From: an uncultured bacterium
GTDB lineage: Bacteria > Myxococcota_A > UBA9160 > SMWR01
Assembly (NCBI GenBank): GCA_937937315.1
Contig: CALDCK010000153.1
Span: 1-45,281 of the forward strand
DNA: 45,281 nucleotides
Direction: 5' to 3'
Shown here: positions 22,244 through 32,223 of the stretch, piece by piece
How positions within the stretch are numbered: position 1 is the stretch's first letter
Layout of the letters: every line of letters starts with the position of its first letter
Position numbers and translations under genes: made by a program
Notes under the pieces: model-generated
Database searches by the model: none
What the model was told of the DNA's origin: nothing
The model's input: the letters and a program-made list of their open reading frames with translations, nothing else

Positions 22244-24498
22244 TCCGTGGCGACGCCGAGAAGGTCGGCAACGGCTCGTGAGACCCCTCGGATCGCCGGC
22301 GTGCCTTCTGCTCGCCCCGGCGGCGCACCACCGCCAACGGCGACGAAGAAGCTCTCCCGTGCGTGCTCCATGGCCGTGCGGATACCGTGGTCCGACATGA
22401 CGATGAGGACGTCGTCTTCATCGAGGGCGGTGTCGATCGCCGCCAGGCGCGCGTCGATGTAGCGGTAGACGTCGTAGAGCAGGCCGCGACCGTCGTCCTG
22501 CCCCTCGGCTGCGATCACTCCGAAGTGGGCATGGGTGAGGATGTCGAGGGGCTCGATCCGCACGGCGGCGAAGTCGATCCCGTCCTCGCGCAGCACCATC
22601 TCGGTGGCGTCGAACTCTGCGGCGATGGTGCGGACGTAGAGTCGGTCCCGATCGCTTCCGGGATTCGCGAGGCCCGGCCAGCGCTCGCGCTCCTTCGGGT
22701 CGAGGTCCCGGGCGGTGCGGCCGATCTCGACTCGCCGACGCCCGCCGTTCGGTCCTGACACCTCTCCGTGTCGACCCGCCCGGATCCCGCCGTGAGAGAG
22801 GAGCAGGTTCGCCGCCGAGCGCCCGCCGGCGGCGAGGGTGGAGAAGAGGTCGTCGCTCTCGGGCAGCACCCAGGCGATCTCTTCGAAGGGGTTCTCGCCG
22901 ACGGACGACAGCCCGGCGAGCTCTCCGCCCATGCGGTGCACCAGGCCGAGCAGGGATGCGTCGCCCCGCCGCAGGGGCCAGACCAGCGCCTCGAGGGCGG
23001 CGGCGGTCAGCGGAGGATCGCTGTCGAGCACCGCCCGGTGGCCGTCCCGCAGTAGCGCGGCCAGGACCGGCAGCTCGCCCCGTGCCATCAGGTAGCGGAT
23101 GATTCGCCAGTCTCCGCAGTCGAGGAGCAGGAGCAGGACCCGCCGCCGGCCGTCGCCCGGCGGCCTCGCGCGAAGGTGGGGCGTCGGAATCCGCGCCTCT
23201 TCGCGCATTGCGATCTCGACGGGACGCGCGTCGCCCGCGATGGGGTGGGCCACGCCGGAGCCGAGGACCCGATCGCCGGTTCGCACCACCCAGCGCGGTG
23301 GGGCTTCGCCCTCGGTGCGCTCCAGGGCCAGGAGGCCGCCGGCGGGAGGTTCGAAACGCTCGTAATCCGCATCGACCGGTGCGTCCGCGTCGGGAGACAC
23401 CAGGAGGACTGCGTCCTCTGGCAGGTCGGTCAGCTGGAAGACGAGGGCGCCGCGCCGGGCGGCGGCCGGCGCCCGGGACAGGAGCTCTGCCCGCGCCGCA
23501 CGCTCGAGCTCCTCGCGCTGGAGTCCGTCGCTCGGGAGGGCGTCGCGGTAGCGATCGTAGAGCGCGAGAGCCTCTTCGAGGCGCTTCGCACTCGCGAGGG
23601 AGAGCACCAGGCGCACGACCAGCCCTTCGCGGAGCTTCATGTCCGGCGAGACTTCGTTGGCCTCGAGCGCTTCACGCAGGAGGGTGATGGTGTCGCGCTC
23701 CGGGTCCGTGAGGCCCGCGATGCTGAGGGCGAGGGCGTAGCGCGCACGCAGCTCTGCCGGATCACCGCCAGCCGCGCCCCACTCGGCGATGGTGCGCCGA
23801 ACGCCGCGCAGGTCGTCCGCCATCGCAAAAGCGACGGCGCGGGTGTCGAACCAGAGAGAGGCGCCGGTACCGCTCGCACCCGGCGGCAGCGTCGGTCCGA
23901 GCACCTTCAGTGCCGCGCCGGGATCTCCGGCGCGCAAGTGCCGTTGGGCGAGGACCGAGCGAAGCTCCGCCGCGCGCAAGCCGTCGGAGGGCAGGCGGAG
24001 TGCGAGCTCGCGCAGCACCTGGTTCTCCATCTCGACGCTCGCGCGCGCATCGAGCTCGAGGGCGAAGAGCCTCGAGTCGTTTGGATAGGCGCGCCCCGCG
24101 CGAGCGGCCAGGGTCGCTGCCTCGTGGGTGCGTCCCATCGCACGGCGCGTCGCAATTGCGTGGGCGGCGAGATCCGCCGACGGCATCCAGTCCGCGCCGG
24201 CGGGCTGGACCCACACCGATTCGAGCAGCTCGGCGCAGGCGAGTCGGTTGCCGCGGGCGAGCAGTGCGCGGCAGCGGCACTCGGCCGCGGCGCGACCCGT
24301 GTCACTCGGCCCGACCCGCTCACGCGTGAGCGCGAGGGCGCGCTCGAGGTCGCCCCGCTCGACGGCGTCGCAGGCTTCGATCACGGCGAGCTGCGTCTGG
24401 CTCGAACGGATCGATACGAGGCCGACCCCTGCCGCCAGGGTGACGAGGGCCAGTGCGAGGCAGAGGCGACGCGCCGTCGACGCGATCATCGAGCCCAT
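22099..24498 (-). CDS. Alkaline phosphatase-superfamily (type I phosphodiesterase-like) protein with N-terminal TPR-like region
   Basis: RRVLLLLLDCGDWRIIRYLMARGELPVLAALL, DDVLIVMSDHGIRTAMEHARESFFVAVGGGAPPG; helical repeats in the N-terminal half. Confidence 0.72.
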   Translation of the reverse strand: MGSMIASTARRLCLALALVTLAAGVGLVSIRSSQTQLAVIEACDAVERGDLERALALTRERVGPSDTGRAAAECRCRALLARGNRLACAELLESVWVQPAGADWMPSADLAAHAIATRRAMGRTHEAATLAARAGRAYPNDSRLFALELDARASVEMENQVLRELALRLPSDGLRAAELRSVLAQRHLRAGDPGAALKVLGPTLPPGASGTGASLWFDTRAVAFAMADDLRGVRRTIAEWGAAGGDPAELRARYALALSIAGLTDPERDTITLLREALEANEVSPDMKLREGLVVRLVLSLASAKRLEEALALYDRYRDALPSDGLQREELERAARAELLSRAPAAARRGALVFQLTDLPEDAVLLVSPDADAPVDADYERFEPPAGGLLALERTEGEAPPRWVVRTGDRVLGSGVAHPIAGDARPVEIAMREEARIPTPHLRARPPGDGRRRVLLLLLDCGDWRIIRYLMARGELPVLAALLRDGHRAVLDSDPPLTAAALEALVWPLRRGDASLLGLVHRMGGELAGLSSVGENPFEEIAWVLPESDDLFSTLAAGGRSAANLLLSHGGIRAGRHGEVSGPNGGRRRVEIGRTARDLDPKERERWPGLANPGSDRDRLYVRTIAAEFDATEMVLREDGIDFAAVRIEPLDILTHAHFGVIAAEGQDDGRGLLYDVYRYIDARLAAIDTALDEDDVLIVMSDHGIRTAMEHARESFFVAVGGGAPPGRAEGTPAIRGVSRAVADLLGVATDWPDTGVAPWASQAPLAATPTGAGRTSLAAAPPSADAAPEPRGEARSR

Positions 24499-25838
24499 CC
24501 CCCTCGGCCTTCCGCCTCGAGCTCGACCCGGAGCGTCAGCGCGTCGTCACGGCGTCCTCCTCGGGCGGTCAGGCGCCGCCAGGGCCAGCTCGCGACTGCC
24601 GAAACGGCCTCCGGCCCGATCCGGCTCGCCAGGTGCAGGTCGACCTCGCGGAGTCGGGCCAGATCCAGCTCGATGCGACCCGGGTCGGCGTTGGTGCTGC
24701 GGGACGTTCCGGGCTCGAGGGCGTGGCGCAGGCTCGCCGGATTCCAGGCGAGCACCAGGGCGCGCTCGGTCGCCTGGTAGCAGGGTGCGAGATCCGGCAG
24801 CAGCCGCAGGCCCAGCAGACACGCGCCGGGGTCGCCTCCCGGTGGAAGCGGTGTGCGCGACACGGACCAGTGCGCCTCGACGTCGCCGATCAGGCGATCC
24901 GCGGCAGCGGCGGCAGCCGACTGGAGCCGTACGCCGAGGGCGATCGCGACGCGGGGTGAGTCGGAGCCTCGCTCCGGCGCGTAGAGGGCGGCCTCCCAGG
25001 TGCCGTCCAGGATCGCGGCGCCCAGCAGCTCGCTGCGCAGGCGGAAGAGATCGTCGCCCTGACTTCCCGCCGGCACCAGGCCGGCCAGGTCCAGGGGGCC
25101 GTCGACGCGCACCCGGACGTGGAAGAGTCGCTCGCCGGCGGACAGCACGTCCGGACCCGAGGGTTCGGCGCCCGGCAGGAGAGCCCCCAGGGGGGGCTCG
25201 GGATCGGGCCAGCGCAAGTCGAGCTGGAGGCCCCCAGCCGCGGTGTGGGCGACGAGTAGCAGCCGGGGCGCGTCTTCCCGGATCGGCAGGGCGAGGGACG
25301 CGACGGCGTCGCCCCGATGGGAGCGGAGGCCGGGCAGGGCCGGGGGAGATCCGACGCAGCGCAGTCCGGCGATCAGGCCTTCGGGCCCCTCCGCGATCGC
25401 CTCCACCTCCGTGCAGTCGGGCAGGGCCTCGCGCAATCGGCCGGCGTGGCGCGCCAGGGGGGTTCCCTGCAGTCGCTCGAGCTCCGCGAGCAGGGAGTCG
25501 AGGGCGTCGGTCCGCGCCGAGAGCAGTGCGCCCGCCGGCCAGGAGGCGTCGGGCGGGGGCGGCCGCGACTCTCCGCAGCCGGCAGTCCAGGCGATCAGCA
25601 GGCCGATGCAGACGGAGAGGGCTGCGGCACAGCGGCGCCGCCGCGGCGGCAGCGGCTGGAACTCGATCAATGGTGGCCTCCCGGGACAACCATCGGCGCC
25701 GAAGACGCGGGCCTTTAGGCGCGCCGATTGCGCATCGCTGCTCAGCTCCGGACCGGGCCGAGCCGATACGGGGTGGATGGAATGCGCCGCTGCCGACACG
25801 TCCCTGCCTCCGGTCGCGAGGAAGCGCTCGGCCGTCAT
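24486..25838 (-). CDS. Hypothetical lipoprotein; true start probably downstream of the ORF start
   Basis: LSVCIGLLIAWTAGCGES lipobox-like segment; overlaps the downstream AP gene by 13 nt. Confidence 0.55.
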   Translation of the reverse strand: MTAERFLATGGRDVSAAAHSIHPVSARPGPELSSDAQSARLKARVFGADGCPGRPPLIEFQPLPPRRRRCAAALSVCIGLLIAWTAGCGESRPPPPDASWPAGALLSARTDALDSLLAELERLQGTPLARHAGRLREALPDCTEVEAIAEGPEGLIAGLRCVGSPPALPGLRSHRGDAVASLALPIREDAPRLLLVAHTAAGGLQLDLRWPDPEPPLGALLPGAEPSGPDVLSAGERLFHVRVRVDGPLDLAGLVPAGSQGDDLFRLRSELLGAAILDGTWEAALYAPERGSDSPRVAIALGVRLQSAAAAAADRLIGDVEAHWSVSRTPLPPGGDPGACLLGLRLLPDLAPCYQATERALVLAWNPASLRHALEPGTSRSTNADPGRIELDLARLREVDLHLASRIGPEAVSAVASWPWRRLTARGGRRDDALTLRVELEAEGRGGWAR

Positions 25839-25845
25839 CGGACCG

Positions 25846-26598
25846 ATGACCTCCCGGCGGGTCCTGGGTCAGCGGGTCGACGTCACCAGCTATGCCAGCG
25901 CCGCCGACGCCATCCTCGCCCTGGCCGAGGCGCGGGCTGGGGGCATGACCTGCGTGTCTACGGTCCACATGGTGATGGAGGGTCACGACGATGCGGAATT
26001 CCGTCGGCTGGTGAACGCGGCGGATCTCATCACCTCCGATGGGATCCCCCTGGTGTGGATGCTGCGCGCGCTGGGCGTCGCCGATGCGAGTCGCGTCTAC
26101 GGCCCGGATCTCACCCCCTTCGTCTGCCGTGTCGCAGCGGAGCGGGGCATCTCAGTCGGCTTCTACGGATCGACACCGGAGGTGCTCGACGACCTCGCCC
26201 GGAACCTGCTGGCCCGCATCCCGGGGCTCTCCATCGGCTTCCGCTGGAGTCCGCCCTTCGGACGCAGCTCGCCCTCGGAAGAGGAGGAAGTGGTCGAGGC
26301 CATCCGGGACTCGGGGATCGGCGTGCTCTTCGTCGGACTCGGCTGTCCGAAGCAGGAGCGCTGGATGGCCCTGCACCGCGACCGGCTCGACTGCGTGCTC
26401 GTCGGAGTGGGAGCCGCCTTCGACTTCGTGGCGGGCTTGAAGCCGAGGGCTCCGGGGTGGATGCAGCGGTCCGGGCTCGAGTGGCTGTTCCGTCTCGCCT
26501 GCGAGCCGCGGCGGCTCTGGCGGCGCTACGCCCGGCACAACCCGCGCTTCGCGCTCCTCGCCCTGAGGCAGCTGTGGCGCGAGGGACACCCCGCATGA
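25846..26598 (+). CDS. WecG/TagA/CpsF family glycosyltransferase
   Basis: MTSRRVLGQRVDVTSYASA...VSTVHMVMEGHDDAEFRRLVNAADLITSDGIPLVWMLRALG, GVLFVGLGCPKQERWM, VGVGAAFDFVAGLKPRAPGWMQRSGLEWLFRLACEP. Confidence 0.93.
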   Translation: MTSRRVLGQRVDVTSYASAADAILALAEARAGGMTCVSTVHMVMEGHDDAEFRRLVNAADLITSDGIPLVWMLRALGVADASRVYGPDLTPFVCRVAAERGISVGFYGSTPEVLDDLARNLLARIPGLSIGFRWSPPFGRSSPSEEEEVVEAIRDSGIGVLFVGLGCPKQERWMALHRDRLDCVLVGVGAAFDFVAGLKPRAPGWMQRSGLEWLFRLACEPRRLWRRYARHNPRFALLALRQLWREGHPA

Positions 26599-27542
26599 GC
26601 GGAGCGGCTGCGCCGACGGTGGCGATCTGCATCGCGACCCGTCGAAGACCCGACGGGCTCTTCGCCCTGCTCGGCGCTCTCGACGCCCAGTGCTTCGAAG
26701 GCGCGATTCCCGGAATCCGCGTCGTCGTGGTGGACAACGACGACACCGCCTCGGCGCGCTCCATCTGTGAGGAGGCGCGCACCTGGCTGCGCTGGTCCCT
26801 CACCTACGTCCATGAGAAGCGCCAGGGCATTCCGATGGCGCGCAACGCGTGTGTTGCGGCCGCCTGGAGCGCCGACTGGATCGCCTTCATCGACGACGAC
26901 GAGATTCCCGAGCCGGGCTGGCTCGAGGCGTTGCTGCGTTCCCAGCGCGTCCGGAGCGCCGACGTCGTCGCGGGTCCGGTCGTACCGCGCTTCCGGGTCG
27001 ACCCCCCGGCCTGGATCGTTGCGGGTCGCTTCCACGAGCACGAGGGCTACGCGGTAGGGGCCCGCTCCGCGCGGACGGGCAATCTGCTCGTTCGCACGGC
27101 CAGCCTCGCCCGGCTTTCCGCGCTCTTCGACGAGCGCATGACGCCCCTCGGTGAGGATCGTGAGCTCTTCGAGCGGCTGACTGCCGCTGGAGGGCACATC
27201 GTGTGGGCCGCCGACGCGATCGTCGTCGAGGAGGTTCCGCCGGAGCGGGCGACGCTGCGCTGGATCCTCCAGCGGGGCTTCCGGGTGGGCGTGGCGTCGA
27301 CGCGCATCGCCTGGATCCGCCGCTCGCGCTGGCGCGCGGCGCCGCGGGTGCTGGCCCACGGCCTGTGGTGCGTGCTGCGGGGGCTCCTCGAGGCCTCCCT
27401 GGCGCCGCTGCGAGGTGCCGCCCGGGGCGCGGCGGGTCTGCGTCTGGCGGCTTTCGGTCTCGGGCGATGGGCGGGTCTCGCGGCGGGGCCGCGGATCGGG
27501 GTTCCCGAGCGAAATCAGGGGCCTGGAGTCGCTTCTGCCTAA
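26595..27542 (+). CDS. Family 2 glycosyltransferase
   Basis: PTVAICIATRRRPDGLFALLGAL...VVVVDNDD...WIAFIDDDEIPEPGWLEALL; ATGA overlap with the upstream gene. Confidence 0.88.
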   Translation: MSGAAAPTVAICIATRRRPDGLFALLGALDAQCFEGAIPGIRVVVVDNDDTASARSICEEARTWLRWSLTYVHEKRQGIPMARNACVAAAWSADWIAFIDDDEIPEPGWLEALLRSQRVRSADVVAGPVVPRFRVDPPAWIVAGRFHEHEGYAVGARSARTGNLLVRTASLARLSALFDERMTPLGEDRELFERLTAAGGHIVWAADAIVVEEVPPERATLRWILQRGFRVGVASTRIAWIRRSRWRAAPRVLAHGLWCVLRGLLEASLAPLRGAARGAAGLRLAAFGLGRWAGLAAGPRIGVPERNQGPGVASA

Positions 27543-27600
27543 AGCTCCCGGGTCTGGTCGCCGATCTTCGAAGGGGGGCGCGGGTGCGTCCGGGGAGGCG

Positions 27601-28983
27601 GTGTTGGGATCCGGACTCGGCAGGCTGCGCGCACTTCACATCGGCACCGACGCGGTGCTGGTATCCCTCGGGTGGCTCGCGGCCTACTGGGTGCGCTTCG
27701 CCCTGAACGAGCCCCTCGGCAAGCCGATCAATCCCTTCGACTGGTACGTCCGCGCGCTGCCCGTGGTCGTGGTTCCGTGGATCGTCGTTGGCTGGCTCTT
27801 CGGCATCTACCACGGCCCGCGCATGAAGACCGGGATCGACGAGCTCCAGAAGGTCGTCCGCGGCGCGGCCCTTGGACTCCTCGTGCTGGGATCGATCAGC
27901 TTCTTCTTCCGGGAGTTCCACTTCGGGCGTACTGTCGTCGCGCTCTCCGCCGTCTTCAGCCTGGGTCTCCAGGGCATGAGTCGACTGGCGTTCCTCCAGC
28001 TCGAGCGCCGCGCGCGGCGTCGGGGTGGTTGCGACGTGCCGGTGCTGATCATCGGCACGGGCGTCTCGGCGATCCGCCTGCTCCAGAAGCTCCAGGATCA
28101 CCCGGAGACGGGCTATCGCGTCGCGGGCTTCCTCGTCGACGCGGAGGATCTGCCGGAGAAGGACGTGGCCGGTCACCCGGTGCTGGGACGCGTGGACGAT
28201 CTGCGGACGATCGCCAGCGCAAACAACGTGGAGGAGGTGTTCGTCGCGCTCCCTTCGCTCGATCACACGCGCATGCTCTCCCTGGTGCTCGAGTGCGAGG
28301 ACCTGGGCATCACCTTCCGGGTCGTCACGAACCTCTTCGAGGTGCTCACCGCCGGCACCCAGATCGACCTCGTCGACGATCTGCCCCTCGTGCGTCTGGG
28401 GCGCGAGCGCGTGCACGCCCTCTACGCGCCGCTGAAGCGCGTCTTCGATTTCGCCGGTGCGCTGATGGCCCTTCTGGTCGTGTCGCCTCTCATGGGCTGG
28501 GTCGCGCTGCGGCTGCGATCCCAGGGGCTGTCGCCCTTCTTCGTGCAGGAGCGCGTGGGCCAGGACGGCCGGACCTTCCCCATGGTGAAGTTCCGCACCC
28601 TGAGTCCCGACGTCGATCCCTACGCCGTGGCGCCCCGGAACCGCCAGGATGCGCGGATCACGCCCTACGGTCGTTGGCTGCGCGCTACCAGCATCGACGA
28701 GCTTCCCCAGCTCTGGAACGTGCTCAAGGGAGAGATGTCCCTCGTGGGTCCCCGACCCGAGATGCCCTTCATCGTCCAGCAGTACGACGAGTGGCAGCGG
28801 CGGAGGCTCACGGTGAAGCCCGGCATCACCGGGCTGTGGCAGATCCTCGGTCGCAAGGATCTGCCCATGCACGAGAATCTCCAGTACGACTTCTACTACA
28901 TCCGGAATCGCTCCCTCGCTCTCGATGCGTCGATCCTGCTGCGAACCGTCGGGGCGGTTCTGTCGCGCCGCGGAGCCTTCTAG
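27601..28983 (+). CDS. Polyprenyl glycosylphosphotransferase (initiating sugar-1-P transferase)
   Basis: LYAPLKRVFDFAGALMALLVVSPLMGWVALRLRSQGLSPFFVQERVGQDGRTFPMVKFRTL...DELPQLWNVLKGEMSLVGPRPEMPF. GTG start at 27601 is a guess. Confidence 0.93.
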   Translation: MLGSGLGRLRALHIGTDAVLVSLGWLAAYWVRFALNEPLGKPINPFDWYVRALPVVVVPWIVVGWLFGIYHGPRMKTGIDELQKVVRGAALGLLVLGSISFFFREFHFGRTVVALSAVFSLGLQGMSRLAFLQLERRARRRGGCDVPVLIIGTGVSAIRLLQKLQDHPETGYRVAGFLVDAEDLPEKDVAGHPVLGRVDDLRTIASANNVEEVFVALPSLDHTRMLSLVLECEDLGITFRVVTNLFEVLTAGTQIDLVDDLPLVRLGRERVHALYAPLKRVFDFAGALMALLVVSPLMGWVALRLRSQGLSPFFVQERVGQDGRTFPMVKFRTLSPDVDPYAVAPRNRQDARITPYGRWLRATSIDELPQLWNVLKGEMSLVGPRPEMPFIVQQYDEWQRRRLTVKPGITGLWQILGRKDLPMHENLQYDFYYIRNRSLALDASILLRTVGAVLSRRGAF

Positions 28984-28985
28984 GG

Positions 28986-29894
28986 ATGGGCGTCGACGTC
29001 TCCATCTGCATCGCGACCTGGCGCCGACCGGAAGGTCTCGCGCGGCTGCTCGCGAGTCTGGAGCGGATGAAGAGCCCCGCCGATCTGGCGCTCGAGATCG
29101 TGGTGGTGGACAACGACCCGGACGCGGACTCTACGCGGACGAGCCGCGCTCTCGTCGCCGACTGCTCGCTCCCGGCCCACTGGATCCACGAGCCGCGACG
29201 CAACATCGCCCACGCGCGCAACGCAGGAGTCGAGGCGGCCCGGGGCCGCTGGATCGCTTTCGTCGACGACGACGAGGTCGTGCGCGAGGACTGGCTCGAG
29301 GCCTGCTGGAGCGCGGTCCAGCGCTTCCAATGCGATGGCTGCTTCGGTCCGGTGATCCCTCGCGCAGTGGCGTCGGGTCCGGCGTGGATCGACGTCGAGA
29401 CCTTCTACGCGCGACCCCGCTTCCCGACGGGAACGCGCCTGGAGCGCAGCGGGACACGCACGAGCAACGCCTTCCTGCGACGTGGGACGATCGGCGCTCT
29501 GCGCTTCGACCCGGCACTGGGTCGGAGCGGCGGATCCGACGTCGAGCTCTTCGGCCGACTGCTCGAACGCGGCGCCGACCTGCGCTGGTGCGACGAGGCG
29601 ATCGTCGAGGAGCTCGTTCCCCTCGAGCGGCAGTGCCTGGCGTGGCTGATGCAGCGCGCCTTCCGCGGTGGATGCGTCGCGGCGCATCTCGAGATGGGAG
29701 ATGCGAAGGGTGCGGGCAGGTCGTGGCGAGTCGCCCGGGCCCTGCTGGGTCTCGCCGGCTATGGCGCTCTGGCGCTGGCCGCGCTGACCCGAGGCCGACG
29801 CGCAGCCGTGCAACCCCTGCGTCGCGCCTGCGTGCAGGCGGGACGGCTCTACTTCTACGGCGGCGGCTGGTACGAGGAGTACAAGGACCGATGA
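28986..29894 (+). CDS. Family 2 glycosyltransferase
   Basis: MGVDVSICIATWRRPEGLARLLASLERM...IVVVDNDPDADSTRT...RWIAFVDDDEVVREDWLEACW. Confidence 0.88.
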   Translation: MGVDVSICIATWRRPEGLARLLASLERMKSPADLALEIVVVDNDPDADSTRTSRALVADCSLPAHWIHEPRRNIAHARNAGVEAARGRWIAFVDDDEVVREDWLEACWSAVQRFQCDGCFGPVIPRAVASGPAWIDVETFYARPRFPTGTRLERSGTRTSNAFLRRGTIGALRFDPALGRSGGSDVELFGRLLERGADLRWCDEAIVEELVPLERQCLAWLMQRAFRGGCVAAHLEMGDAKGAGRSWRVARALLGLAGYGALALAALTRGRRAAVQPLRRACVQAGRLYFYGGGWYEEYKDR

Positions 29895-31048
29895 GGATCG
29901 CCATCTTCCACAACCGCTATCGCCTGCGCGGAGGCGAGGATGCCGCGGTCGATGCCCAGGTCGAGCTGCTGGCGAAGGCGGGTCACGAGGTGCGTCTGTT
30001 CGCCGTCGACAACCGCGACGAGATCAAGGGCGTCGGGGGAGCGCTGCGCGCCGCGCGGCACGCGCGTTGGAATCCGACGATGTCGGCGCGAGTCGCTCGC
30101 TGGCTGGAGGACTTTCCCGCCGACGTGGCTCACGTGCACAACTTCTTTCCTCTGCTCTCTCCGTCGCTGCACCACGCCCTCGCGGGTCGCGGCGTGCCCG
30201 TCGTGCAGACCCTTCACAACTACCGCTTGCTCTGCGGGAACGCGCTCCTGCTGCGGGATCATCGCCCCTGTCGCGAGTGTGTCGATCGGAGCCCCTGGCG
30301 CGCGGTTCGTTACGGCTGCTACCGGGGCTCCCGCGCCCAGACCGCGGTCTGGGCGGATGCGATCACCCATCACCGACGTCGCGGCACCTGGCGCGACTGT
30401 GTCGATCGCTTCGTCGTGCCCAGCGAGACCGCGGGTCGGGTCATGATCGCCGGGGGTCTGCCCGCCGACCGGATCCGGGTGCTGCCGAACCCGGTCGCGG
30501 ATCCCGGCCCCCCGGTGTCGCCGGGAGACGGAGCCGTGGTCGTGGGGCGTCTCGCGCCCGAGAAGGGGGTCGATCTGCTCCTCGAGGCCTGGCGGGCGCT
30601 GGGTGAGGTGAAGCTCACGATCGTCGGCACGGGCCCCGAGGAATCGAGGCTGCGCGCCCAGGCGGCGTCCCTGCCGAACGTGCGCTTCCTGGGAGACGTC
30701 TCTCACGATCGCGCTCTCGACGCGATGGCGGCGGCGTCCTTTGCGATCGTGCCTTCGCGGGCCATCGAGGTGTTCGGCATGACCACGGTCGAAGCGATGG
30801 CCTGCGGCCGACCGATCGTAGTGCCGCGGGGGAGCGCGATGGCGGAGCCCGTCGAGTCCGGACGGACGGGTGTGGTCTTCGAGTCGGGGGATGTGACGTC
30901 CCTCGCCGACGCGAGCCGCGCCCTCGCCGAGGATCCCGAGCTCGCGACGCTGATGGGCGAGGAGGCGCGGCGGATCTACGAGGACCACTACGCCTCCGAC
31001 GCGGTCTGCGAGGCCCTCGAGTCCCTCTACGAGTCGATCCGACGCTGA
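29891..31048 (+). CDS. Family 4 glycosyltransferase
   Basis: MRIAIFHNRYRLRGGEDAAVDAQVELL...VVVGRLAPEKGVDLLLEAWRAL...PSRAIEVFGMTTVEAMACGRPIVVP. Confidence 0.92.
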   Translation: MRIAIFHNRYRLRGGEDAAVDAQVELLAKAGHEVRLFAVDNRDEIKGVGGALRAARHARWNPTMSARVARWLEDFPADVAHVHNFFPLLSPSLHHALAGRGVPVVQTLHNYRLLCGNALLLRDHRPCRECVDRSPWRAVRYGCYRGSRAQTAVWADAITHHRRRGTWRDCVDRFVVPSETAGRVMIAGGLPADRIRVLPNPVADPGPPVSPGDGAVVVGRLAPEKGVDLLLEAWRALGEVKLTIVGTGPEESRLRAQAASLPNVRFLGDVSHDRALDAMAAASFAIVPSRAIEVFGMTTVEAMACGRPIVVPRGSAMAEPVESGRTGVVFESGDVTSLADASRALAEDPELATLMGEEARRIYEDHYASDAVCEALESLYESIRR

Positions 31049-32223
31049 ACCGCCGCCGCGTGGACGATCGCGCGCCGCATGCCGGCCGCCATCTGCTCCG
31101 GCGCGAATCGCTTCGCGGTGTCCCGGGCGATCGATCCCATGCGCTCGAGATCGCGAGAGCGAAGCGCCTCGGTCAGGGTCTGGGCCGCCTCGGTCCCGTT
31201 CGTCGGGTCGAAGAGCCAGCCGTTGTGCCCCGGCTCGAGAATGTCGTCGGCACAGCCCGCGAGGCGCGAGCACACCGCCGGCAGTCCGCAGGCGAAGGCC
31301 TCGTTCACGACCAGGCCCCAGGGATCGCCGAGGCTCGGAAAGACGAGGAGATCCGAGGCGGCGTAGATCTCCGCCATGCGCTCCGGCGCGACGGCCGGGA
31401 GATGGACGATCTCTCCGGGATGGGCAGTGGCTGCCTCGTGAATCTTCGGCTCGAGGGGCCCATCGCCGACGAAGACGAGAGACCATCCCTCGCGCGCGGC
31501 CGCGGGAACCTGCGACCACTGCTCGAGCAGGGCGGTCGTCCCCTTCGCTTCGACCAGTCGGCCGACCACGAGGGCCAAGTTCTCCCGGGCGCCGGTCAAG
31601 GCGCGGAGTGCGTGGCGCGCCGCGAAGGGCTCCACGTCCGCCAGCGCGGTCTCGAGCACCTCGTGGTCGTGGGAGTTCGGTGCGTCGAAGATCCGGGACG
31701 GCGGGACGCCGTAGGACATGAGCACCTCCCGGGCCTGGCGACCCATGCCCACCACGGCGTCGGCTCGCGAGAGCAGAGCGCGGCGCAGTACCCGCTGGAA
31801 GGGACCGACAGCCCCCGCCGCACTGCGGGCGTGATAGCTCCAGATCACCAGGGGCACATTCAGGAGCGCTGCACAGGTCGCCGCGATGGCGCTGCGGGCG
31901 CCGAGCTCGGAGGTCAGGATGACGTCGGGCGCGAAGCGCCGCAGCGCCTTGAACGTTCCCAGGGGCAGGTGGGTCTCGACCCGCTGGGCCGACTCCGTCT
32001 CGCGATGCATCGAGACCCGCCGTCGCAGGGTGAGTGTCTTCGAGAGCTCGACGTCCAGCTCGTCGCAGCCGCGCTCGTAGGCGCGGGCGTAGGCGTCGGA
32101 CCAGTGGAACTCGGTTCGCACGTTGACGAAGACGCGCAGCGACCAGCCCGGCGTGGTGGCGAGATCTCGAAAGACGGGAATCCGGTAGGGACTCAGGACG
32201 TTCGTGAGGAGCGCGACGCGCAT
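31027..32223 (-). CDS. Family 4 glycosyltransferase
   Basis: MRVALLTNVLSPYRIPVFRDLATTPGW...LVVGRLVEAKGTTALLEQW...LVFPSLGDPWGLVVNEAFACGLPAVCSR. Confidence 0.92.
   Translation of the reverse strand: MRVALLTNVLSPYRIPVFRDLATTPGWSLRVFVNVRTEFHWSDAYARAYERGCDELDVELSKTLTLRRRVSMHRETESAQRVETHLPLGTFKALRRFAPDVILTSELGARSAIAATCAALLNVPLVIWSYHARSAAGAVGPFQRVLRRALLSRADAVVGMGRQAREVLMSYGVPPSRIFDAPNSHDHEVLETALADVEPFAARHALRALTGARENLALVVGRLVEAKGTTALLEQWSQVPAAAREGWSLVFVGDGPLEPKIHEAATAHPGEIVHLPAVAPERMAEIYAASDLLVFPSLGDPWGLVVNEAFACGLPAVCSRLAGCADDILEPGHNGWLFDPTNGTEAAQTLTEALRSRDLERMGSIARDTAKRFAPEQMAAGMRRAIVHAAAVQRRIDS

Noticed and set aside
26887-28872. 661-aa minus-strand ORF antisense to glycosyltransferases
   Set aside because: Opposes two well-supported glycosyltransferase genes; no recognisable motifs.
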